From contig JAJDEN010000057.1 in assembly GCA_029259775.1 (NCBI GenBank), forward strand, positions 55,924-119,923: a DNA stretch of 64,000 nt, read 5' to 3'. Position 1 is the stretch's first letter. Each line of letters opens with the position of its first letter. Below the pieces are notes generated by a model, which searched no databases, was not told where the DNA came from, and saw nothing but the letters and a program-made list of their open reading frames with translations. Positions 19,682-27,151 of this stretch are shown piece after piece. A program made the position numbers and the translations under genes. Source of the DNA: Planctomycetota bacterium. GTDB taxonomy: Bacteria; Planctomycetota; PLA2; JAEUHO01.

Positions 19682-20253
19682 ACTCGCCCCGCACCCAGAG
19701 GGTCTCCTTCGACGACGAACCGCTCATCGTCGTGGACGAGGACAACAACGTCATCGGCCACAAGCCGAAAGCGGACGTGCACGCTGGCCGCGGCATCCTC
19801 CACCGCGCGTTCTCGGTGTTCCTCTTCAATGACGCCGGCGATGTGCTCCTCCAGCAACGGAGTGCGTCCAAGCCGCTGTGGCCGCTCATCTGGGCGAACA
19901 GTTGCTGCTCGCATCCGCGCCGCGGGGAGACGGAAGCCCGGGCCGCGGCGCGGCGCGTGGGTGAGGAACTCGGGGTCGAAGCCGACCTGGAGTACGTCTA
20001 CACGTTCACCTACCACGCCGCCTACGAGGACAAGGGCTCGGAGCACGAGGTGTGCTCGGTCTTCCTCGGCCGCGCCCTGGGCGACCTCGTGACCAACGAG
20101 AACGAGATCGCCGCCGTGCGCTGGGTGGCGCCCGCCGCACTCGACGCCGCACTCGCCGCCGCGCCCGATACCTACAGTCCCTGGCTCCACCTGGAGTGGG
20201 CACGGCTGCGCGACGAGTTCGCCGCCGTGCTCGCGCGGTACACGCGAGCGTGA
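19678..20253 (+). CDS. idi: Isopentenyl-diphosphate delta-isomerase, type I
   Basis: A 191-residue Nudix-fold enzyme interconverting IPP and DMAPP. Signatures: VDEDNNVIGHKPKADVH, LHRAFSVFLFND, the catalytic-Cys block WANSCCSHPRRGE (Cys about 75), the Nudix-like RRVGEELGV, and YEDKGSEHEVCSVF with the catalytic Glu. This is the metal-dependent type I enzyme, not the FMN type II enzyme more usual beside bacterial mevalonate genes. Start overlaps the preceding stop (ATGA) and the next gene overlaps by GTGA. It completes the set needed from HMG-CoA to DMAPP; HMG-CoA synthase is not in the window. Confidence 0.95.
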
Positions 20254-20813
20254 GCGACGTACCGCGCAATGACACCTCCGGGCAGGACACCTCCGGGCAG
20301 GGCAGCGCGGCGAGCCCTGGAGAGTCGCCGCCGGCCCCGCCCGGCTCCTACAGCGCCTACCAGCGGCTGATCGACGTCCCGGAAACCCGCGACGCCCTGC
20401 TCCTGCAGGTACGCGGCACCGTCCAGGGCCTGCGCTCGGCCTACCTGATGCACTTCCTGGGCTCGGTCCTGGCGGTCGTGGGCTTGATGGTGATCCGGCC
20501 CGGGGGCTTCATCGCCGACTGGCATGCTCTGCTGATCGCGGGTCTCTTGCTGGTCGACCTCATGGCGCTTGGCGCCCTCCGAACACTGACCATCCACCCC
20601 GCGCGCTGGATCATGCCCCTGCTCGCCGTCGACCTCGTCCTCGTGCTGGGCCTCACGGCGCTGAGCGCGGTCACGGGCGAGTTCTCCGTCGCGTGGCTGC
20701 TGCTGCTGGTCTTCCCCGTCATGTTGCTCGTCCACCGCAAGGACGCGCGGGACATCGCTCCGCTGCTGGCCGAGCACGCGCTGTGGCGCAAGGACGCAGC
20801 CGACGCGGAGTAG
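20250..20813 (+). CDS. Four-helix membrane protein in the mevalonate operon
   Basis: A 187-residue protein with a disordered N-terminus (TSGQ and Ser/Pro-rich, about 1-35) and four hydrophobic segments: YLMHFLGSVLAVVGLMVI, WHALLIAGLLLVDLMALGAL, WIMPLLAVDLVLVLGLTAL and FSVAWLLLLVFPVMLLV. No family is recognised. The GTG start overlaps the idi stop, so it is translationally coupled to isoprenoid enzymes. A role in isoprenoid or prenyl-lipid use at the membrane would fit that position, but nothing in the sequence proves it. Confidence 0.8.
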   Translation: MSDVPRNDTSGQDTSGQGSAASPGESPPAPPGSYSAYQRLIDVPETRDALLLQVRGTVQGLRSAYLMHFLGSVLAVVGLMVIRPGGFIADWHALLIAGLLLVDLMALGALRTLTIHPARWIMPLLAVDLVLVLGLTALSAVTGEFSVAWLLLLVFPVMLLVHRKDARDIAPLLAEHALWRKDAADAE

Positions 20814-20818
20814 GCGAC

Positions 20819-21721
20819 GTGAGCTCCTCCTTGCCCTTCAGCCACCCCGACCATCCGGACAACGTCGACCTCCTGGCGTTCGTGCGCGCGTCCGTCGGGG
20901 AGCGCGTGCGCATCGACGATGCGTCCCGCCACGTCGGCAGGCTCTCGGTCGTCTGGCGCCTGACGGGGCCCGACGGGCTCGTCGGCTTCGTCAAGCGACA
21001 CGAGGAAGCCAAGCTCTACGACCGGGAGACGCACGCCTACGACGCGTGGATACCGCAGCTGCGCGGCGTCCCCGGCGTGCACCTCCCGGAGGTCATCGCC
21101 CGGGACGATGATCTCGGGGCGGTCGTTCTGACCGCGCTCGCCGACGTAACGCCCGTCGAGGATCTCGCTGCCGAGGGGCCGGGAGAGCAGGCCCATCACG
21201 CGGCGGGGCGACTCCTGCGGGCACTCCACGACCTGCCCACCGAAGGCGGCGTCGAGGAGGGCGCGGCCCTCATGCGCGACCTGATCACGAGGTACGTCCT
21301 GCCTGCCGAGGGCCGTCTCGACGCCGCCCTGTTCGACTGGATCGTGGCGAGCCTGGATGGCGGACGCCCTTTCGAGGGTCTGCCGGTCGTTTGCGCGCAC
21401 AGCGACTACTCGCCGCGCAACTGGACCATGACGTCCGCAGGCACGATCAGCGTCTTCGATTGGGAGCGCGCCCAGAAAGCCGTATGGGTGATGGACGTGA
21501 CTCGCATGGAGTTCGACGTGTGGCCGGAACATCCCGCGCTGCGCGACGCATTCTTCGCGGGCTACGGGCTCGCTCCCACCGAGCGCGACAGGCGCCAGGT
21601 GCACCTCGCCGTGTTGATGCACGCGGTAGGCTCGGTCACGTGGGCCGAGGACCGGGGCGACATGGAGTTCGCCGCGCTCGCGCGCGGCGCGATCGAGCGA
21701 CTGCGTCGCGGAGGCATTTGA
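20819..21721 (+). CDS. APH-family phosphotransferase
   Basis: A 300-residue protein kinase-like (aminoglycoside/choline kinase fold) enzyme. The catalytic loop is VCAHSDYSPRNW (His-x-Asp-x4-Asn, about 197) and the metal-binding DFG equivalent is SVFDWERA (about 218). An N-terminal lobe contains GFVKRHEE with the presumed ATP Lys. It begins at a GTG 5 bp after the membrane-protein stop and is the last gene of the mevalonate operon. The substrate could be a small alcohol or lipid head group; its position suggests a polyprenyl or mevalonate-derived compound, which is inference. Confidence 0.85.
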   Translation: MSSSLPFSHPDHPDNVDLLAFVRASVGERVRIDDASRHVGRLSVVWRLTGPDGLVGFVKRHEEAKLYDRETHAYDAWIPQLRGVPGVHLPEVIARDDDLGAVVLTALADVTPVEDLAAEGPGEQAHHAAGRLLRALHDLPTEGGVEEGAALMRDLITRYVLPAEGRLDAALFDWIVASLDGGRPFEGLPVVCAHSDYSPRNWTMTSAGTISVFDWERAQKAVWVMDVTRMEFDVWPEHPALRDAFFAGYGLAPTERDRRQVHLAVLMHAVGSVTWAEDRGDMEFAALARGAIERLRRGGI

Positions 21722-21743
21722 CGGCGGCACCCACCTACGAAAG

Positions 21744-21774
21744 CGCCCCGGCCCTCCATGGGAGAGCCGGGGCG
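21744..21774. terminator. Bidirectional terminator-like hairpin
   Basis: The arms CGCCCCGGC (21744-21752) and GCCGGGGCG (21766-21774) are perfect complements. On the minus strand the stem is followed by CTTTC. It lies between the convergent ends of the mevalonate operon (21721) and the Sec-peroxiredoxin gene (21812) and probably ends both. Confidence 0.65.
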
Positions 21775-21811
21775 TCGGTACGTCGTGGCGACGTGCGTGT
21801 GGCGCGATGCG

Positions 21812-22426
21812 CTAGTGGTTCATGGCCTCGTGTACGCGGCCAACCATCTCGGGTCCGGGCGTCAGCGTCGCGTCGCCGTCGTCCGTCCACTTCGACGGGC
21901 AGCCTTCGTTGGCCTTCTTGCCGAGGTAGAGGTTCGCCTTGAACTTGCGCATGAGCTCGTCGATGTTGCGGCCCATGTTGTAGAAGTTGACCTCGCTGTT
22001 CATCAGTGTCCCGGCGGGGCTGATGACGAACGTGCCACGCAGCGTCAGGCCACTGCCTTCGTCGTAGACGCCGAACATGCGGCCGACGTTGCCCGTCGGG
22101 TCGGAACCCATCTGGAACTCGACGGCAGCCAGTTCCTTCTCTTCGCGCTGCCACGCGAGGTGAACGAACTGTGTGTCATTGCTGATGGTCACGACCTCCG
22201 CGCCCAACCTCTTGAAGCGATCCTGCTGCTCTGCCAGAGCAGCGAACTCCGTCGCTCACACGAAGGTGAAGTCGGCCGGGTAGAAGAAGAGGATGCTCCA
22301 CTTCCCCGCCGCCTTCTGGGCGGCGAGGTCGAAGGTGCCGAAGCCCTTGGTGGTGGGGTCGTAGGTGGTGATATCGAAGTCCGGGACGGCGTCGCCGACG
22401 CCCAGGACCTTGGCGGATTGATCCAT
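21812..22426 (-). CDS. Selenocysteine-containing 2-Cys peroxiredoxin (AhpC/Prx1 class)
   Basis: The frame runs from the ATG at 22426 to the stop at 21812 with one internal TGA at 22258-22256 (codon 57). Read through as Sec, it gives a 204-residue thiol peroxidase. The TGA falls exactly on the peroxidatic Cys of the motif Pro-x3-Thr-x2-Cys: PADFTFV then Sec then ATEFAAL. The N-terminal part has GDAVPDFDITTYDP and WSILFFYPADF; the C-terminal part has VTISNDTQFVHLAW, LRGTFVISPAGTL and the resolving Cys in NEGCPSKWTDDG (Cys about 176). Both sides are homologous over their full length. A stem-loop follows the TGA at SECIS distance. The start is preceded by AGGAG. The enzyme would reduce peroxides in the cytoplasm. 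Confidence 0.93.
22225..22243 (-). promoter_or_regulatory. SECIS-like stem-loop of the peroxiredoxin UGA
   Basis: On the minus strand, 12 nt after the UGA, GCTGCTCT pairs perfectly with AGAGCAGC around a 3-nt loop GGC. The loop starts 21 nt after the UGA. Bacterial SECIS elements have a small loop with a G in its first two positions about 16-37 nt downstream, which this satisfies. Confidence 0.85.
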
Positions 22427-22597
22427 GAGTACGTCATCTCCTGATCGATGAAAATGGGGGCTGGCAGGATGCGATCTGGGCTGCGTCCTCGTATGTCTTG
22501 CCGAGGGCGATAGCGGCGATCGCAGGGACCCATCGAACCACACCACGCGATGGACTGGCAAGCCGGGCCGGAGCCCAGCAGGCGCTACGGAGAGGCC

Positions 22598-23059
22598 CTA
22601 CCCGGGTGAGGGGATCACCTGAGCGGTCTGGCCTGGCTCGAGGATTCCGCCCTCGACCACGCGTCCCCACACGCCGCCGCGGCAGTCGGGCTGCAAGGCG
22701 GCCTTCAGCCCCTCGGCGGCGTGGTCCATGACGGAGCACGGCGCCGTCTCCTTCTCCACCGCGATGATCACGGAGCCGAGCTTGACCCTCTGCCCGATCC
22801 AGGCGCCCCCGCCCCCGCCGGACAGCAATACGTTGCCGCGGCGCTCCATCGGGTCGACGTCCTGGCCCAGCACCGCACAGGCGGCGGCCCAGTCGTCGGC
22901 GAAGACGAGGGTCACATGCCGCTTGCCGCCGTGGGCGTGGTCCCCCACGACGCCCGCACCCGCCTCGAGTTCGAGGCTCGTGCGTTCCTCGGGGCGGCCC
23001 TCCGGGTGGGGCTGCGGGCGAATCCAGAGGCGTTCGATGACGTGCGCGGCGTGATTCAT
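22598..23059 (-). CDS. MOSC-domain protein
   Basis: A 153-residue single MOSC domain protein. The family carries a conserved Cys that can accept sulfur or bind molybdenum cofactor, as in the C-terminus of Moco sulfurase. Visible family blocks are GAGVVGDHAHGGKRHVTLV and RRGNVLLSGGG, then VKLGSVIIAVEKETAPCSVMDH, where Cys about 109 is the likely functional residue. It is complete, ending in TAG. It sits upstream of the Sec-peroxiredoxin on the same strand with about 170 bp between, and is divergent from the candidate small selenoprotein. A link to sulfur or selenium chemistry is only suggested by position. Confidence 0.88.
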   Translation of the reverse strand: MNHAAHVIERLWIRPQPHPEGRPEERTSLELEAGAGVVGDHAHGGKRHVTLVFADDWAAACAVLGQDVDPMERRGNVLLSGGGGGAWIGQRVKLGSVIIAVEKETAPCSVMDHAAEGLKAALQPDCRGGVWGRVVEGGILEPGQTAQVIPSPG

Positions 23060-23112
23060 GGCGGCATCCTACGGGCCCTGAAACCCTGGGCGCGTGGCAT
23101 CATCGTAGAGGC

Positions 23113-23277
23113 ATGCTGTGAAGCCTCAACAGTGGCCGCCGGTGGGCGGTCTTCGCGGGTCTCGGCGCCGTCGGCGCGTTGGCCCAGTTCGTCTTCGGCC
23201 TGCCGCATGGCACGGTCTACGGTCTCGCCGCCGGGCTCATCGTCGCCGCCCTGGTGCCCAAGCCCGCGCCGACCTGA
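23113..23277 (+). CDS. Candidate small membrane selenoprotein with UGA as codon 3
   Basis: The frame ATG-CTG-TGA-AGC continues without another stop for 51 codons to TGA at 23275. After the UGA the peptide is SLNSGRRWAVFAG.., with two hydrophobic segments (WAVFAGLGAVGALAQFVFG and TVYGLAAGLIVAALV) around a GLPHG turn: a believable 54-residue membrane protein. No other start codon exists in this frame before the first helix except an internal TTG. A 7-bp stem with a 4-nt G-rich loop follows the UGA at 20 nt, matching the other UGA sites in this window. The ribosome site is weak (AGAGG one base from the ATG). A frame error or a pseudogene is the alternative. Confidence 0.5.
23134..23151 (+). promoter_or_regulatory. 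SECIS-like stem-loop of the small membrane protein
   Basis: Twelve nt after the UGA, GGCCGCC pairs with GGCGGTC (one G-U) around loop GGTG. The loop begins 20 nt after the UGA with G first. The geometry equals that of the peroxiredoxin element. In DNA this GC-rich, a chance hairpin is possible. Confidence 0.5.
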
Positions 23278-23331
23278 GGCGTCAAGTAGCGCGCCGTTCG
23301 CGCGCAAGCTCCGATGGGCCCAACCCCTCGG

Positions 23332-23925
23332 TCAGCCGAAGATGCCGCGCAGCCGATCGATGTTCGGCACGAAGAACAACCAGGCGATGAAGATCGCCAA
23401 CTCGACCCAGGCCCAGGCGACGGCAATCCGCGTGAGTCCGTGGCGCGAGGAGGTGAGTCCACGCCGCTTCGCCACGCCGAGGTAGCGCATGCCGTAGATC
23501 AAGGCGAGGGGAAACGGCAGGCCCAACCAGGCAGCCCAGCGGACGCGCGTCGCCAAGGTCTCCATGGCCTCCTGACCGCGGCGGCGCACGGAGCCGATCG
23601 CCACCTCCTCCGGTCCGGAGGCTTGCTCTTCGGTGATGCCCAGGCTCGCGTCGGGCGGCGTCGAGAGCGCCCTGGCAACGAGATCCTCCTCGTCGATGGC
23701 GTCGTTCGCCTCGGCCGCACGCGCGAGCAGCTCGCGCGCCCGTTCGACGTCCTCGCCGCGGACCTGCAGCTGCGCATCGAGCGCGACACCCCCTGTGATG
23801 AACGGATCGATGATCTTCGTCGTCACGTCCGGGAGGAACGTCGGGATCTCGTTCTCGTCGAGCAAGCCGGCGTAGAGCTCGACCTGCCAGACCGGCCCCC
23901 AGTGGATGCTGACCCAACCGTCCAT
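23332..23925 (-). CDS. DUF2007-like domain protein with two membrane helices
   Basis: A 197-residue protein. The N-terminal about 75 residues (WQVELYAGLLDENEIPTFLP .. LQVRGEDVERARELLA) match the pattern of DUF2007, the putative signal-transducing domain whose core is LYxxxxxxEAxxxxxLLxxxGIP and DxxxARxLL. A charged linker leads to two hydrophobic segments (WAAWLGLPFPLALIYGMRYLG and IAVAWAWVELAIFIAWLFFV). The cytoplasmic domain with C-terminal membrane anchor suggests a membrane-tethered ligand-binding or metal-binding module. No partner gene is adjacent in an operon. Confidence 0.75.
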   Translation of the reverse strand: MDGWVSIHWGPVWQVELYAGLLDENEIPTFLPDVTTKIIDPFITGGVALDAQLQVRGEDVERARELLARAAEANDAIDEEDLVARALSTPPDASLGITEEQASGPEEVAIGSVRRRGQEAMETLATRVRWAAWLGLPFPLALIYGMRYLGVAKRRGLTSSRHGLTRIAVAWAWVELAIFIAWLFFVPNIDRLRGIFG

Positions 23926-23986
23926 GCGCCCAGCCTAGCACCGGGGCCCACCGCGGGATGCCGCCGGAACCGCCCGCTCCACAATA

Positions 23987-24000
23987 CATGTTGCAACATG
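23987..24000. promoter_or_regulatory. Perfect palindrome upstream of pirin gene (candidate operator)
   Basis: CATGTTGCAACATG is a perfect 14-bp dyad ending 41 bp before the pirin start. Its TTGC..GCAA core resembles the palindrome between the CHRD and MarR genes (TTGCATATGCAA). Pirin genes are often under redox or phenolic-sensing regulators. Binding is untested. Confidence 0.5.
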
Positions 24001-24041
24001 CTTCATGTCCGCTACGCTAGGGAGCCCGTCGGAGACTCACT

Positions 24042-24884
<843 letters not shown>

Positions 24885-25066
24885 CGGCTGGGCCTGCGGG
24901 CCGGGTGCGACAGGTCTGGCAGCTGCACGGCTGAAACGAGCCGGCTGGAGGTCGGAGGGCCCAGAAGTTGGCCTCCACCCCATCAAACGCTCCGCCCTGC
25001 GCAACTTGGCAGCTTGGATGGGGTATCATCCGGGGAGCGGGCCAACGGCCTGCCATGGAGCTTCCG

Positions 25067-25315
25067 ATGCGCAAGACCTTCGTACTCGTCATGGCCCTCG
25101 CGGCCTTCCTCCTGATGCCCATGGACCTCGTTGACGCGCGTGGTGGCGGCCGCGGTGGTGGTGCTCGCGGCGGTGATCGCGCCGGTGGTGGCCGCGACGG
25201 GGGCGGCCGCGCCCGCGATGGCGGCAAGCGCAAGGATGGCAAGCGCGACAAGGCCCGCCGAGGTCGTCAGAACCACGACGGCCTGCGCCGCGACGCCGGC
25301 GGCGACGCCGCGTAA
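25067..25315 (+). CDS. Small exported Gly/Arg-rich protein
   Basis: An 82-residue protein with a signal peptide (FVLVMALAAFLLMPMDLVDA) and a mature part of Gly/Arg/Asp/Lys only (for example GGGRGGGARGGDRAGGG). The ATG at 25067 is chosen because GGAG lies 6 nt upstream; an ATG four codons earlier lacks a ribosome site. Composition is like the other basic secreted proteins in this window. Function is unknown. Confidence 0.65.
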   Translation: MRKTFVLVMALAAFLLMPMDLVDARGGGRGGGARGGDRAGGGRDGGGRARDGGKRKDGKRDKARRGRQNHDGLRRDAGGDAA

Positions 25316-25434
25316 CGCTCCCGCCCCGGGACGCTCCCCCACTGGACGATGCAATCTCCGGCGGACTGACCGTTGAACCCGACGGAACGACCGTTGGCCG
25401 CGCGATCGGTTCCCCTCAAGCAGAGAGGGCGCCC

Positions 25435-27066
25435 ATGAAGACTACCTTCCGAGGCGCGCTCGTCGCCGCGCTTGTACTCGTACTTACGACCGGTCCCGCC
25501 TGCGCGGAGGACCCGCCCTCGTTCGCAAGCTCGCAGAACCTCGCCCGCGAGGGCAGCGTGCTGGAAGCGATCGCCGCCGCCCGCGCGGTCTGCCAGGCCG
25601 ACCCGAGCCACGTCGATGCGCACCGCTTGCTCCAGGACCTGCTCGTCGTGGCTGGGAAGCCGGACGAAGCGGCGAAGGTCGGACTCACAGCCACGCCGGA
25701 GCAGGCCAAGCAGGGACTCGCCGCGCGCCTGCTGCAGGGCAAGGCCGCCGCGGCCGCGCTCACGACCGTGCTCCAGGACAAAACGGCGCCCGCGCGCTTT
25801 CGACTCGACCTGGCCCGCGCCCAGATCGAGGCCGGCCGGCCGTCGGTCGCCGTGGCCGAAGCGAACCGCTTCCTGAAAGACCACGCCGACGACAGCGAAG
25901 GTCTCACGACCCTCGGTGACGCCCTGCGCGCCAGCGGCAAGAACACGGCGGCGCGCACCGCCTACGGTCAGGCGCTGAAGGCGGTCCCGGGCCTCGCGCG
26001 CGCGGCCGTCGCGCTGGCCGAGGTGCATGCCGCGACCGGTGCGGGCACGACAGCACGCAAGGTGCTGCAGGAGGCGATCGCCGTCCATCCGCGCAACGCC
26101 GAGTTGCTGCGCGGCCTCGCCGAGGATCACGTCCGGGCCCAGGAGCACGACGAAGCCACGCGCTTGCTCCAGCAACTCCTGGCCCTGCCGGTCTCCAAGC
26201 TGGACGTACACGCCCGCCTCAGTGAGGTGTGGCGCCTCATGGGCCGCCTCCCCGAGGCGGAGAAGAGCGCGAACGAAGCGCTGGCCCTCGACCCGGCCTG
26301 CGCCCGCGCGCTGCGCACCGTCGGGTTCGTGAAGCAGAAGCGCAAGGATCTCGACGGTGCCCTGGCGGCCTACGACAAGGCGCGGAAGGCGGCGCCGACG
26401 TGGGCGCAGGTGCATGTCGACATCGCACTCGTGCAAATACTCAAGAAGGACGACAAGGGCGCGATCAAGACGCTCAAGACGGCGCTCAAGCTCGACAAGG
26501 ACCACCTCGATGCCCACCGTGCCCTGGGCATGGCGCTGTACTTCACCGGCAAGGCCGCGAGCGCCAAGAAGGAGCTCGCCATCGTCCTGAAGCAGGACAA
26601 GAACGACCTCCGCGCCAACCGCGTGATGGGGTACATCCTGCTCGACGAAGGCAAGGCCAAGAAGGCCCTGAAGCACTTCCGCTTGGTCGCGGACTTGAAC
26701 AAGAAGGACGCGGGCAGCATGCGCATGGCCGGTCGCTGCTTGCTCGACATGGGCAAGCTGCCGGACGCGATCGCCGCTTTCCAAGCCGCCGTCGCCCGCG
26801 ACCCCAAGGACGCATTCTCCATCTTCGATCTCGGGCGCGGCCTCGAGAAGCAGGAGAAGTGGACGGACGCCGAGGCGGCCTACCGCAAGGCGATCGAGCT
26901 CGATGCGAGCCTCGCGCATCCGCATCTGTATCTCGCCGAGCTCCTCGACGAAGTGCAGGGCAAGCCGCAAGAGGCGCTGGAGCACTACAAGCGCTTCCTG
27001 GAAGTCGGTGGCGACGACGAAGGCGGCTCGATCCAGAAGCGCATCAAGCAGCTCGAGAAGCCGTAG
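25435..27066 (+). CDS. Exported TPR-repeat protein
   Basis: A 543-residue protein with a signal peptide (LVAALVLVLTTGPACA, Cys about 23, possibly a lipoprotein) and at least ten tetratricopeptide-like repeats. Typical units include AEVHAATGAGTTARKVLQEA, AYDKARKAAPTWAQVHVDIA, ALGMALYFTGKAASAKKELA and DLGRGLEKQEKWTDAEAAYR, with the W/L-G-A-A-A-P pattern at 34-residue spacing. The C-terminus is charged (SIQKRIKQLEKP). It is likely a protein-protein scaffold in the periplasm or cell envelope. It lies 85 bp upstream of the Ser/Thr kinase gene on the same strand. Confidence 0.88.
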   Translation: MKTTFRGALVAALVLVLTTGPACAEDPPSFASSQNLAREGSVLEAIAAARAVCQADPSHVDAHRLLQDLLVVAGKPDEAAKVGLTATPEQAKQGLAARLLQGKAAAAALTTVLQDKTAPARFRLDLARAQIEAGRPSVAVAEANRFLKDHADDSEGLTTLGDALRASGKNTAARTAYGQALKAVPGLARAAVALAEVHAATGAGTTARKVLQEAIAVHPRNAELLRGLAEDHVRAQEHDEATRLLQQLLALPVSKLDVHARLSEVWRLMGRLPEAEKSANEALALDPACARALRTVGFVKQKRKDLDGALAAYDKARKAAPTWAQVHVDIALVQILKKDDKGAIKTLKTALKLDKDHLDAHRALGMALYFTGKAASAKKELAIVLKQDKNDLRANRVMGYILLDEGKAKKALKHFRLVADLNKKDAGSMRMAGRCLLDMGKLPDAIAAFQAAVARDPKDAFSIFDLGRGLEKQEKWTDAEAAYRKAIELDASLAHPHLYLAELLDEVQGKPQEALEHYKRFLEVGGDDEGGSIQKRIKQLEKP

Positions 27067-27151
27067 CCGCAGGCCAAGCGCTCGACGGCGGCTCGACACA
27101 GCCCGGGCGAGTAGGATCTGCTCCCACGCCAGGACCGGAGCCGCCTTCGCC

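Noticed and set aside
23290..23334. Possible UGA read-through at the end of the DUF2007-like gene
   Set aside because: The codons after this TGA are not coding-like and no stem-loop with a G-loop lies at 16-37 nt; treated as a true stop.
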